From: JBCCSZ01 sp039199225
GTDB taxonomy: Bacteria; Bacteroidota; Bacteroidia; Chitinophagales; Saprospiraceae
NCBI GenBank assembly: GCA_039199225.1
Contig: JBCCSZ010000035.1
Coordinates: forward strand, 1 to 35,065
Direction of reading: 5' to 3'
Length of the DNA stretch: 35,065 bases
Positions within the stretch are counted from its first letter, which is position 1. Each line of letters opens with the position of its first letter. Of the stretch, positions 8,527 through 16,270 are shown piece by piece. The notes beneath the pieces were generated by a model. That model ran no database searches, had not been told where the DNA came from, and saw nothing but the letters and a program-made list of their open reading frames with translations. The position numbers were made by a program, and so were the translations under genes.

Positions 8527-8575
8527 AAGTAAATTGCCCGTTGGCACTTTACTTGGTGGAAAAAGTTATTTCCAC
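8527..8575 (-). promoter_or_regulatory. Two tandem hairpins in the pnp leader
   Basis: Hairpin A (8527-8554): AAGTAAA pairs with TTTACTT, then one mismatch, then four more pairs (TGCC/GGCA) closing a 4-nt loop. Hairpin B (8556-8575): GTGGAAA pairs perfectly with TTTCCAC around a 6-nt loop. They are one base apart and end 16 nt before the pnp ATG, so on the - strand transcript they would form a stacked double stem in the 5' leader. In E. coli, pnp is autoregulated through a leader stem-loop cut by RNase III. A similar role here is inference. Neither hairpin is followed by a U tract, so they are not simple terminators. Confidence 0.55.
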
Positions 8576-8801
8576 GAAATAGCTACAGAAGAGGATGATC
8601 TACACCGGGTCTGGTTGGTTTCAAAAAAAGGTGCGGCTGGCGGTTGTCCCTTTTGAGACAAAAACATACATACAAAAAATTGGTGCAAGCAGATCGTGAT
8701 GTATTTCGCTGGTCCTTTAAATCGTTTGTGTTTCTTGCGGACGATTAACTGTGCTTGCGATCTATATTCTTCTTAGCTTCTTGTTATCTCTAAGCATAAC
8801 G

Positions 8802-8845
8802 AAAAAAGCGGAAAAGTGTTTCAGGGTGATCCACTTTCCCGCTTT
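8802..8845 (-). terminator. Intrinsic terminator of rpsO
   Basis: AAAGCGGGAAAGTG pairs with CACTTTTCCGCTTT over 14 positions on the - strand. The one non-Watson-Crick position (8838/8812) is a G-U pair in the - strand transcript, whereas it would be A-C on the other strand. The stem runs straight into a U tract (A run 8802-8807). It starts 10 nt past the rpsO stop. Confidence 0.9.
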
Positions 8846-8855
8846 GGAAGTTAAC

Positions 8856-9131
8856 TTACTTCCGGATTCCAAGCTTCTCGATCAGCGCCCGGTACTTGGT
8901 AATATCATTGTTTGCCAAATACTGCAGCAGGCGTTTTCTCTTACCAACCAACGTCAGCAGTGTACGCCGACAGGAGTGATCCTTTTTGTTGGTTTGTAGG
9001 TGCTTGGACAACTCCTGTATACGATAAGTAAACAGGGCTATTTGTCCTTCTGTAGAACCGGTGTTATTTTCGCTTCCACCGTATTCTTTGAAGATTTCTT
9101 CTTTCTTTTCTTTCGTCAGATAAATTGCCAT
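8856..9131 (-). CDS. rpsO: 30S ribosomal protein S15
   Basis: The 91-residue protein is standard length for S15, which binds the central domain of 16S rRNA early in small-subunit assembly and helps form an intersubunit bridge. The hallmarks are visible: GSTEGQIALFTYRI near residues 25-38, then HLQTNKKDHSCRRTLLTLVGKRKRLLQYL, the conserved RNA-binding helix pair. The ATG at 9131 gives the usual N-terminus (MAIYLTKEKKEEI). It lies directly upstream of pnp on the same strand, as in most bacteria. A possible promoter lies 49 nt upstream. Confidence 0.98.
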   Translation of the reverse strand: MAIYLTKEKKEEIFKEYGGSENNTGSTEGQIALFTYRIQELSKHLQTNKKDHSCRRTLLTLVGKRKRLLQYLANNDITKYRALIEKLGIRK

Positions 9132-9179
9132 AATTTAAATTTTTACCGTTAGTGATCGCTGGAATCAGTTACAGCGCTG

Positions 9180-9210
9180 CAAATGTACACATTTTACACG
9201 TATCGCGAAA
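9180..9210 (-). promoter_or_regulatory. Candidate rpsO promoter (TTTC-N19-TACATTTG)
   Basis: Read on the - strand, TACATTTG (9187-9180) matches the Bacteroidota -7 consensus TAnnTTTG exactly. TTTC (9210-9207) lies 19 nt upstream, one base off the -33 consensus TTTG. Transcription would begin about 40 nt before the rpsO ATG. The match is by eye only. Confidence 0.5.
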
Positions 9211-9373
9211 GGAAAGAAAGGAATTAAATAATCCAGCTTACACGGAAAGTAGCTGCCAAAGGGAAAAGCAACTTTCAAGTGTCCCACTTTTTGGTCATTT
9301 TTACAGCTGAAAGCTGTGTAGACGTTTATTGAACAGCTGGCAATTTGAGCCATCAGACAACAAAATTTAAGCT

Positions 9374-9805
9374 ATGAAATTAAGAGAAACAGCCAAAAGA
9401 AAGCGACTGGCCAATTTCATTATTGACCTTATCGTGATCGGCACTCTGTTGGAAATCACTTTCATATTGGAGAGCAATATGGACTATAAAGTTCCCATGA
9501 AAGTCCTAAGGGTCATCATCGCATTGGGAGGGTATTACATACCACTCGAATTTTTCCTGGGCAAAACCGTAGGTAAATATGTTACACGCTCAAGGGTCGT
9601 TGATTGGCGAGGCCAGCGGATCAGCCTGCGAGCGGCCGTACTCAGGTATGCCTGTAGATGGATTCCCTTTGAATTTGCCTCATTGGCTTTGGGCAACGAT
9701 GCCAAGGCTTGGCATGATACCCTTTTGGAAACTTATGTAGTAGACGAGTTTGATCCTCTGTATATGGACACGGCCCAAGACGTTTTGGACGACGGCCAGA
9801 TTTGA
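9374..9805 (+). CDS. RDD family integral membrane protein
   Basis: This 143-residue protein shows the family signature: Arg11, Ala13 and Asp18 in KRKRLANFIIDLIVIG at the start of the first membrane segment. A second segment follows (VLRVIIALGGYYIPLEFFL), then GKTVGKYVTRSRVVDWRGQRISLRAAVLRYACRWIPFE and the closing AWHDTLLETYVV motif. RDD proteins have two or three membrane helices; some have been linked to ion transport, but most are uncharacterised. It is divergent from rpsO and converges with the histidine kinase gene, the two stops being 12 nt apart. No consensus -7 element is seen upstream. Confidence 0.85.
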   Translation: MKLRETAKRKRLANFIIDLIVIGTLLEITFILESNMDYKVPMKVLRVIIALGGYYIPLEFFLGKTVGKYVTRSRVVDWRGQRISLRAAVLRYACRWIPFEFASLALGNDAKAWHDTLLETYVVDEFDPLYMDTAQDVLDDGQI

Positions 9806-9817
9806 ATGGTCATGCGT

Positions 9818-11149
9818 CTAAGAATTGATCAATTCGGCCTGTGAATGTACATCGGGTTTGAGCTGGCTTTTCTCAATCGTTTGAAGCGGAAAAGATAAGT
9901 AGAAGGCTGTTCCTTGTCCAGGCATCGACTCCACCCTTATGTGTCCTTTGTAAGCTTGCATGATCTTTTTACAGATCGAAAGCCCAATGCCTGTACCCGG
10001 AAATCGGTCCTGGTTGTGCAATCGACGGAACATCTCAAATATCTGTTCTTGATAGTCGGATTCAATACCAATACCATTGTCTCGAACGACAAAATGGCCA
10101 AAGCCCTCATCTTCATGGAAAGTAATAAAAACAGAAGGTGTTTCAGAATCATTGTATTTGATGCCATTTTCAATGAGATTCTGAAAAAGTTGGTGAATGC
10201 GACTGCTGTCTGCCTTGATGTTGGGCATGTCCGCAATGTGTATCTGGCTGTGTGGATAATACTCCTCCGTTTGTAGCTGACGGGCTATTTGCCCCAACAG
10301 GCGGCCCATATCGACCTTTTCTTCGCGCAGAATGTGGTTGCTGGTACGGGAATATTCCAAGATGTCTTCAATCAGCAGGTGCATTTGGCGGGCGTTATTG
10401 GTCACAAACTGGATGTACTCGCGCCCTGTCTCATCTAGGTGATCGTTGTATTTTCGGTTGAATAAATTGACAAAACTAACAATGTTGCGCAAGGGGGTCT
10501 TCAAATCGTGCGATGCAATAAAGGCAAAGCGCTCTAACTCCTCGTTGCTTTTCTTAAGCTCCTCATTGGAACCCTCCAACTTGCTGTTCATCTTCTTGTA
10601 GCCTTTTTTGAAGGAACGTACGACCGTTACGAACAAAGCCATGATCAACATAAAGCTCAACAGGATAAAATAGCTGGACAAACTTCGATTCAAATCTGTC
10701 GGAAAATCAAAACCTACCATTTCCATGACCAAAAACATAACCGCTGCCATAGCCGTAATAAAGGTCCATACGTTGGCATCTTGTCGCTTCATATAAAGGT
10801 GTGAGATTGGCGGAATGGTTAGGAACCAGAACAGAAAGGGCGAATGTATGCCTCCTGAAAAGGCCATGAGCCCCCCCATTATGACACAGCTGCAAAAGGC
10901 AAAGTAATGCCCACAGACTTTGATGTCGCCAGAGTAGTACATTAAAGGCAGAAAGGTGGAGGCGCAAATGAGTCCAATGATTGTGATCCAACAACCGGAG
11001 AGGAAGCCTCCCATGTAAAAGATGGGTATGAGTACAAAGGTCGTCGCAAAAATGTACAATAGGTCGACGAGTATGATCAAACGGGCTCTACGATAAATGT
11101 CTTCATCAGCTCTTAACTTAGCCGACAAGAAGCGATCAGCAATCTTCAT
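9818..11149 (-). CDS. Membrane sensor histidine kinase (HisKA-HATPase)
   Basis: This 443-residue sensor kinase starts with about six membrane helices (residues ~23-175; MASE-like sensor region, family not identified). A short coiled stretch EGSNEELKKSNEELERFAF leads into the HisKA domain, with the phospho-acceptor His214 in IASHDLKTPLRN. The HATPase_c domain carries the N box (HQLFQNLIENGIKYN), G1 box (VVRDNGIGIE), F box (IFEMFRRLH) and G2 box (GTGIGLSICKKIM). No receiver, PAS or output domain is present and no response regulator gene is adjacent, so it is an orphan kinase here. The HisKA/HATPase part resembles the phytochrome-like/bacteriophytochrome kinase group. It follows mazG on the same strand after 107 nt. 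Confidence 0.92.
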   Translation of the reverse strand: MKIADRFLSAKLRADEDIYRRARLIILVDLLYIFATTFVLIPIFYMGGFLSGCWITIIGLICASTFLPLMYYSGDIKVCGHYFAFCSCVIMGGLMAFSGGIHSPFLFWFLTIPPISHLYMKRQDANVWTFITAMAAVMFLVMEMVGFDFPTDLNRSLSSYFILLSFMLIMALFVTVVRSFKKGYKKMNSKLEGSNEELKKSNEELERFAFIASHDLKTPLRNIVSFVNLFNRKYNDHLDETGREYIQFVTNNARQMHLLIEDILEYSRTSNHILREEKVDMGRLLGQIARQLQTEEYYPHSQIHIADMPNIKADSSRIHQLFQNLIENGIKYNDSETPSVFITFHEDEGFGHFVVRDNGIGIESDYQEQIFEMFRRLHNQDRFPGTGIGLSICKKIMQAYKGHIRVESMPGQGTAFYLSFPLQTIEKSQLKPDVHSQAELINS

Positions 11150-11256
11150 AGTTGGTAGGTTCGAATTGGGCGGGGCTTGCTGTTATGTAAACAAACACCG
11201 TTCCATCGTCTGTCCCATCCAAGTTGTCCAACAATTCACTTCCTTTGGACTGGCAT

Positions 11257-12021
11257 TTACGATAAAACTTGCTTGGCTTGGTCCCAAAGAGCATCCATTT
11301 CTTCCAGGCTCATCTCGGTCAATTGACTAGAGGCATTGGCTTCGATGTATTCAAACCGCTTTTTAAACTTTTTATTTACCTTTTCCAAAGCCGTTTCTGG
11401 GTCGATGCCTTTAAACCGAGCATAATTGATCAATGAAAACAAAATGTCGCCAAACTCTTCCTCTTGGGCTGCCGCCGATTCATTGCTTTGCATCGCTTCC
11501 TTGAACTCCGTCATTTCCTCTTCGACCTTCTCCCAAACCTGCTCGCTCGAATCCCATTCAAAACCCACCTGGGCTGTTTTTTCTTGCATGCGATAAGCCT
11601 TTACCATAGCCGGGAGAGAACGCGGCACACCGCTCAAGACCGACTTTTTTCCTTCCTTGAGCTTCAACTGCTCCCAGTTCTTTTTGACGTCCTCTTCATT
11701 TTCAACCTCAACATCTCCGTAGATGTGTGGATGCCGATTAACGAGCTTGTCACAGACTGCATGCAGTGCATCGGCAATGTCAAATGCCTTTTGTTCATCC
11801 GCAATTTTGGCATAAAAGACCATATGCAGCATAATGTCTCCAATCTCCTCTTTGATCTCTCCCATGTTTTCATCCAAGATGGCATCTGCCAATTCGTAGG
11901 TCTCTTCAATGGTCAAATTTCGAAGGCTCTGAATGGTTTGCTTGCGATCCCAGGGACATTGCTCCCTCAATTCGTCCATAATAGTCAGCAAACGGGCAAA
12001 AGCGTCGAGCTTTTCTTTCAT
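11257..12021 (-). CDS. mazG: Nucleoside triphosphate pyrophosphohydrolase MazG
   Basis: MazG hydrolyses NTPs and dNTPs to monophosphates and pyrophosphate. It cleans nucleotide pools and in E. coli affects ppGpp-linked survival. The 254 residues are full length with two all-alpha MazG domains. The first has CPWDRKQTIQSL, the metal-binding EETYELADAI (Glu39/40/43, Asp46) and EEIGDIMLHMVFYAKIA (Glu58/59, Asp62). The second has KVEEEMTEFKEAM and EEEFGDILFSLINYARFKGIDPE, so both metal sites look intact. The linker RHPHIYGDVEVENEEDVKKNW is typical. It could be cotranscribed with the downstream kinase. Confidence 0.96.
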   Translation of the reverse strand: MKEKLDAFARLLTIMDELREQCPWDRKQTIQSLRNLTIEETYELADAILDENMGEIKEEIGDIMLHMVFYAKIADEQKAFDIADALHAVCDKLVNRHPHIYGDVEVENEEDVKKNWEQLKLKEGKKSVLSGVPRSLPAMVKAYRMQEKTAQVGFEWDSSEQVWEKVEEEMTEFKEAMQSNESAAAQEEEFGDILFSLINYARFKGIDPETALEKVNKKFKKRFEYIEANASSQLTEMSLEEMDALWDQAKQVLS

Positions 12022-12033
12022 ATCTGTTTACGA

Positions 12034-12065
12034 TTTGCAGTGTAGATATTGAAGTTGTACTTTTG
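12034..12065 (+). promoter_or_regulatory. Candidate promoter TTTG-N20-TACTTTTG
   Basis: TTTG at 12034-12037 and TACTTTTG at 12058-12065 match the Bacteroidota -33 and -7 elements exactly, with 20 nt between them. It points toward the small cysteine-containing membrane protein gene (start 12216), giving a leader of about 145 nt. This is the best full promoter match I found in the window. Confidence 0.6.
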
Positions 12066-12073
12066 CAAAAGTA
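12058..12073. promoter_or_regulatory. 16-nt palindrome with -7 elements on both strands
   Basis: TACTTTTGCAAAAGTA is a perfect palindrome, so it presents TAnnTTTG on each strand. The - strand copy (12073-12066) faces mazG, 45 nt before its ATG, but lacks a well-spaced -33 element: the nearest TTTG is 13 nt away. It could be overlapping divergent promoters, an operator, or both. Confidence 0.45.
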
Positions 12074-12215
12074 AACTCTTTGAGACCAAAGTTTGTTTTT
12101 AAATAGAGAAAATGAATACTGGTTTCTATTTTAAGTACCGACGAATTCACAGCTAGGCTGCCAGGCAGCTTTTCGATCTGAATTCTTCAATTTTTTCAAA
12201 CCCGAATCTCCGCTT

Positions 12216-12425
12216 ATGGAATTCTTATATGTGTTGTTGATTGTCTTCGGCGTATTTGGTGTATCCATCATTATGATTAACATCCGCCACATTGTAACTG
12301 GAAAGGAGTTCAGAGGAACTTGTGCCACTAACAATCCCATGCTGAAAAACCAGATCGGTGAGTGTACGGTCTGTGGTAAAAAGCCTGATGAAGAGTGTAA
12401 GATGCCTGAAGTGAAGGGGGCGTAA
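12216..12425 (+). CDS. Small membrane protein with cysteine motif
   Basis: This 69-residue protein has one hydrophobic segment (residues 3-23, FLYVLLIVFGVFGVSIIMI) followed by a short soluble part. That part carries Cys36 (GTCATNNPML), Cys50 and Cys53 as CTVC, and Cys61 in a DEEC context. From memory, similar 65-75-residue proteins with GTCAxxNP and CxxCG are widespread in Bacteroidota as membrane or secreted proteins, sometimes near NQR/ApbE genes. The four cysteines could bind a metal or a cluster, but no function is established. It stands alone on the + strand; the ATG at 12216 is preceded by an A/T-rich stretch with no Shine-Dalgarno, as usual for the phylum. The G/T-rich repeat follows immediately. 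Confidence 0.75.
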   Translation: MEFLYVLLIVFGVFGVSIIMINIRHIVTGKEFRGTCATNNPMLKNQIGECTVCGKKPDEECKMPEVKGA

Positions 12426-12442
12426 GGGAGTATGACTTTTTT

Positions 12443-12520
12443 TGGTGATTAGCCGTTGGCTTTGTGATTTGGTGATTGGCCTTGTGGTTTTGTGGTTTGG
12501 ATAGGGGTGAACTGGTGATT
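12443..12520 (+). repeat. GTGATTTGGTGAT-type intergenic repeat, copy 2
   Basis: The modules are TTTGTGATTTGGTGATT (12461-12477), TTGTGGTTTTGTG (12482-12494) and ACTGGTGATT (12511-12520), the same words and orientation as the array at 3861-3940 but in a different order. It lies in the ~280-nt gap between the small membrane protein gene and the convergent DUF5916 gene. Apart from a possible 37-codon ORF at 12621 nothing else was recognised in that gap. Confidence 0.7.
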
Positions 12521-12704
12521 TTCTCCTCGTTCGAATAAGACTGGCAACCGCCAAGTGAAAAAATACCCGCTTATACACCTGCCTACGTATGGTCACAACA
12601 GGCTTTTAACCCAAGTTGTGATGAATAAAGCATTTCAAGAAATCGTAGATTTTATAGCAAATGTTCCAGTCAGAGGCTTTATTCGCCATGCATCGCAACC
12701 TGAA

Positions 12705-15380
12705 TTATTTAATGAATCGATAGGTGCATTTTAGTAGGAAGATGTTGTGGGCTTGATTGGAAAACAGGCGATCGGCCAGTGTATTCAGCAGGCGGCCCTT
12801 TTCATCGGGGAAACTGGTGTTTCCTTGAGACCATACCAAAAAGAGTTCTGAACCAGCTATGTATTCCCAGCGCAAAACCAGATTGGAACGAAACTCCACC
12901 GTGCTAAAGTCTGGATTGTTGAAGCGATAATCGACCTTGCCATCTAAATTTTCATCTACCAAATACTTGTCTTGTTTTTCACTGAAAGTCAGCTTTTCGT
13001 CGGGATAGACGGCATAGCGGTCTGCGTGCTTTTCGGCTAGGGGATTGGTGATGTACTTGAACTCGTCGTAGTTGATCTGCGTAATGAAAGGCTGGCCGTA
13101 GTACTGGATGCTCAAGTCTGGTGTAATGGAATAGTTGACCCGGATAGAAGCGCTCAAGGTCTTTTGTTGAACCGCTCCGGTGATGTAGCGCGTTTGGGCT
13201 TGAAAGCCCTCCTGGCCAACATACTGAATCGGACGCGAAAATTGGGTCCAAGCCGGAAAGAAGGAAATTTTCAGGGCGTTCATAGGCTGCACAACGAATC
13301 CAGGGGAATACCTCCGGTAGCGAACCGTTTTTTCAAAGCCCCAACCGTGGTTCATATTGAAATAGAAATTGATTTTATTTTGCTCGCCGGTTCCCACGTA
13401 GAAAAAATTGCCGATGCCCGATGGTCTGCGCAGCGCAGGGCCTCCTCGCAGGGCCTTGGTGGAGATGTCGAGGTTGTCGTGACTGATGCCGCTGCCCATT
13501 TCCCAATTGTTTTTAAATTGAAAGTGCATATTAACATTAATCGCTCGGTAGATATTCCGACCGCTAAAGTCCCAGCGCGCCCAGTGATTGTAGTTGAAGG
13601 AGGCTCTTCTAAAAGGACCAAAAGGATCGGTAATTCGATAACCAGTCCATGCAAAATGGTTGATTTCATCTGCCCCCGATAAGAAGCCAATGTCGTTCAG
13701 TTCTAAGTTGGGCGAGCGCCAGGTGACACCCGTTTCAAATCTCCAGTTGCCACCAAACTTAGCCAATTTGACAGTTCCGCCATGGCCGGCAAGGCTGGTA
13801 GCAGCGGTATCTACTTCCAGGTGCTCAGCATCTGGCCGTTGAAAGTAATGCTCGAAGGATTCTTGTACCAACCGCATGGATTCCCGGCTACCACTGATGG
13901 CACTAAACAAGCCTTTGGCAGAAAATATCCAACTTTGGTCTTTCCACTGGCGCGTGAAATCCAAGCCCCCAGTGTAAGCGGAGCGACTTAGAAAATCCAG
14001 GTTGGTATTATCCAACTGGCGGTTGGTTGCCGTGAATACTCCTCCAATGATGGTATTACCCCCATCAAAATCTTGTTGTACACGCCCCACGAAATAGCTG
14101 GTGAGTGGCTCAACTACTTCTTCACGCCGCTCTCCCCTATTATCGATTTCAGCAATCTCCTTTGCAGTGACCGCCTCTAAAATCCCAATGGATAAGCCTT
14201 TTTGGGTTTTTCCACTGAACTTGGCCGCCCCCAAAATGGAGGTATTGATCGGCAGATCGGTGTATTCCCAATCCTCTTTGTCTGGCTCACCTTTGGGAGC
14301 GCCACCAATCCGGCGGGAATAGAAGATCAAATCCCGGTCAAAGCCTCCCCCCGCTTCCGACCCAGTCAATCGGTAGTTGAAGATGTTTCTGTTTTCAACG
14401 AAAAAGGGCCGTCGCTCGCTGAAAAACACTTGATAGCCATCCAGGTTTACAACAGAGGGATCGGCATCGACCTGCCCAAAGTCGGGATTGATGGTAAAAT
14501 CCAGCATCAGGTCGCTGGTAACAGCCACTTTGCCATCTATTCCGGCAGAAAGCTTCTGCGCAGTACCCGTGACAAATGGATTGCCTTCCTCTTTTTCGAA
14601 AGACTCTGCCTGTGCCAATAAATAGGGTTGCAGTTCCACCTGCTTTTGTGGCTTTAGCCCTTTGAGGCCGCGAAGTTCTCCAAACTGACTCACCCAAACA
14701 CCGGCATTCTGAGGTAGGAATTGCCAAACAGAGCGTTCATTTTTTCGAAAATCCATACGGGTGAATTGAAGGCCCCACACCATATCCTCCTTGCTGGCAA
14801 AACGCAGCTGACTGAAAGGAATCTTTACCTCAGCAGTCCACCCTTGCGGATCAGGGCTTGTTTTTGCATACCAAATGGGGTTCCAGGAGTCGTCCCAATT
14901 ATCACCATTGTTGGAAACCAATTCATCGCCTTTGACACCGGAAGCAGAGATGGTAAAGGAAAAAGCGGTCCGTTTATCAAAGTAGCTGTCGATGTTGATC
15001 TCTACCCAGTCGCCATCGAAACCATCGCGACGAGACATCCGCCGGACCACCTTATCAGGCTCGGGATCAAAATTGTGGTAGGCAACGTATAGAAACTTAT
15101 CGTCGTACAAAATCTTAAAGCGCGTAGCCTTGGAAGGGGCATGCCCTTCGTAGGGTTGTCGCTGCACAAAGCCACCACTCCAGGCCACAGTGTTCCAGAT
15201 TGCTTCATCTGGTCGGCCATCCAAAACGGGTGCTTTCCCGTTGATTCTTTTTGTGAAGTAGGAACGCTGTAGTGCCAAAGTATCGGCAGGTAGGCGTTGG
15301 GTTGTTGGTTCAGAAAAAGACTGTGCAAAAGACAAAAAACTACAGCAAAGTAGACAAACGATTAGGTTAACAGCTTTCAT
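12705..15380 (-). CDS. DUF5916 outer-membrane protein with CBM9-like N-terminal domain
   Basis: The ATG at 15380 gives 891 residues and a clean signal peptide (MKAVNLIVCLLCCSFLSFAQ); an in-frame ATG 11 codons upstream would bury it. Residues ~45-215 look like a family-9 carbohydrate-binding/DOMON-like domain (GKAPVLDGRPDEAIWN, FKILYDDKFLYVAYHNFDPEP, GWTAEVKIPFSQLRF). The rest is DUF5916: DFTINPDFGQVDADPSVVNL and QVFFSERRPFFVENRNIF are its hallmark motifs. It continues as long alternating strands typical of an outer-membrane beta-barrel and ends in YRFIK. Function and ligand are unknown; sugar binding at the surface is inference. It lies downstream of ribA after ~160 nt with no convincing terminator between them. 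Confidence 0.85.
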   Translation of the reverse strand: MKAVNLIVCLLCCSFLSFAQSFSEPTTQRLPADTLALQRSYFTKRINGKAPVLDGRPDEAIWNTVAWSGGFVQRQPYEGHAPSKATRFKILYDDKFLYVAYHNFDPEPDKVVRRMSRRDGFDGDWVEINIDSYFDKRTAFSFTISASGVKGDELVSNNGDNWDDSWNPIWYAKTSPDPQGWTAEVKIPFSQLRFASKEDMVWGLQFTRMDFRKNERSVWQFLPQNAGVWVSQFGELRGLKGLKPQKQVELQPYLLAQAESFEKEEGNPFVTGTAQKLSAGIDGKVAVTSDLMLDFTINPDFGQVDADPSVVNLDGYQVFFSERRPFFVENRNIFNYRLTGSEAGGGFDRDLIFYSRRIGGAPKGEPDKEDWEYTDLPINTSILGAAKFSGKTQKGLSIGILEAVTAKEIAEIDNRGERREEVVEPLTSYFVGRVQQDFDGGNTIIGGVFTATNRQLDNTNLDFLSRSAYTGGLDFTRQWKDQSWIFSAKGLFSAISGSRESMRLVQESFEHYFQRPDAEHLEVDTAATSLAGHGGTVKLAKFGGNWRFETGVTWRSPNLELNDIGFLSGADEINHFAWTGYRITDPFGPFRRASFNYNHWARWDFSGRNIYRAINVNMHFQFKNNWEMGSGISHDNLDISTKALRGGPALRRPSGIGNFFYVGTGEQNKINFYFNMNHGWGFEKTVRYRRYSPGFVVQPMNALKISFFPAWTQFSRPIQYVGQEGFQAQTRYITGAVQQKTLSASIRVNYSITPDLSIQYYGQPFITQINYDEFKYITNPLAEKHADRYAVYPDEKLTFSEKQDKYLVDENLDGKVDYRFNNPDFSTVEFRSNLVLRWEYIAGSELFLVWSQGNTSFPDEKGRLLNTLADRLFSNQAHNIFLLKCTYRFIK

Positions 15381-15541
15381 TAGATCGAATGGGTTTGTAT
15401 CTGTGTGTGACATCCTGGTTGCTCAACGAGAATCTATGGAATTGAAAGACCAAAGATTTTCGCTTTGCTTTTCGGAATACACCATCAAAGACAAAACGTT
15501 TGCCGAAGCGTTGTCTAAAAAATGTTAAAATTTTGAGTGGC

Positions 15542-16132
15542 TTACTTTTTTCCGTTGAGCAAATGCCCCATTAGCTCTTTTTTGGTTTGTAGGTAGGACA
15601 GATTTTCCTTGCTAGGGCGGATGATTAGAGGAACACGGCTAATCAGTTGGATGGGAGAACTTTCAAATGCTTCTATTTTCTGTGGATTGTTGGTCAGCAA
15701 GTGAATTTGTCGAATGCCTAAATCCATCATAATGTCAATGGCAATATCGTATCTGCGGGCATCGACTTCCAGCCCTAGGTGAACATTTGCATCAATAGTA
15801 TTGAGACCTTGATCTTGGAGGGTATAGGCTTTCAGTTTGTTGATCAGACCAATGCCGCGCCCTTCTTGCCTCAGATAAATGACAGCCCCCCCTTTGCGTG
15901 CAGCAATTTTCATCGCTTCGTCCAATTGCTCTCCACAATCGCAGCGAAGCGAGCCGAACAGGTCACCCGTGAGACATTCAGAATGTACTCTAATGAACAC
16001 TGGCTGGGAGGGATCAAAGTCTTCGTGTACCATTGCAAGGTGGGGCATATTCTCTCTGATGGAATCCGCGTAAGAATACATCCGAAAGTTCCCCCACTTG
16101 GTTGGCATCGCAACTTCTACGATTCGCTTCAT
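15542..16132 (-). CDS. ribA: GTP cyclohydrolase II
   Basis: RibA opens and deformylates GTP to start riboflavin synthesis. The 196 residues are the length of stand-alone E. coli-type RibA, not the RibBA fusion. The zinc site is Cys53, Cys64 and Cys66 (SECLTGDLFGSLRCDCG). The substrate loop YLRQEGRGIGL is at residues 87-97. GLEVDARRYDIA and LLTNNPQKI complete the family pattern. No other rib gene is nearby and no FMN riboswitch-like sequence was recognised upstream (16133-16270). Many Bacteroidota carry a fused ribBA elsewhere, so this may be a second GTP cyclohydrolase II; that cannot be tested here. Confidence 0.96.
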   Translation of the reverse strand: MKRIVEVAMPTKWGNFRMYSYADSIRENMPHLAMVHEDFDPSQPVFIRVHSECLTGDLFGSLRCDCGEQLDEAMKIAARKGGAVIYLRQEGRGIGLINKLKAYTLQDQGLNTIDANVHLGLEVDARRYDIAIDIMMDLGIRQIHLLTNNPQKIEAFESSPIQLISRVPLIIRPSKENLSYLQTKKELMGHLLNGKK

Positions 16133-16270
16133 TTATTTCGATAATATCTGATGGCTAGGCCGCCTTTTACGTTAAAATGCCGGATGAATCCGCAAAGAAC
16201 GCACTAAATTGTTAATTTAAGAACTAAGACTAGTACTAATCTCAAGTTCATAAACAAGTCTGTCGAACGA

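Noticed and set aside
9822..9835. GAATTGATCAATTC palindrome between convergent genes, considered as a terminator
   Set aside because: It lies inside the coding end of the histidine kinase gene, has no loop and no T tract.
12112..12156. 14-codon possible leader peptide before the small membrane protein
   Set aside because: It lies in the right place for a leader, but no attenuator-like hairpin with a T run follows and the peptide has no regulatory codon run.
12225..12596. 123-codon open frame on the - strand across the G/T-rich repeat
   Set aside because: It overlaps the small cysteine protein gene and reads through the repeat, giving a low-complexity translation.
15491..15520. Hairpin after ribA considered as a terminator
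   Set aside because: The stem (GACA..ACG with CGTTGTC) is short and bulged and no U tract follows on the - strand.
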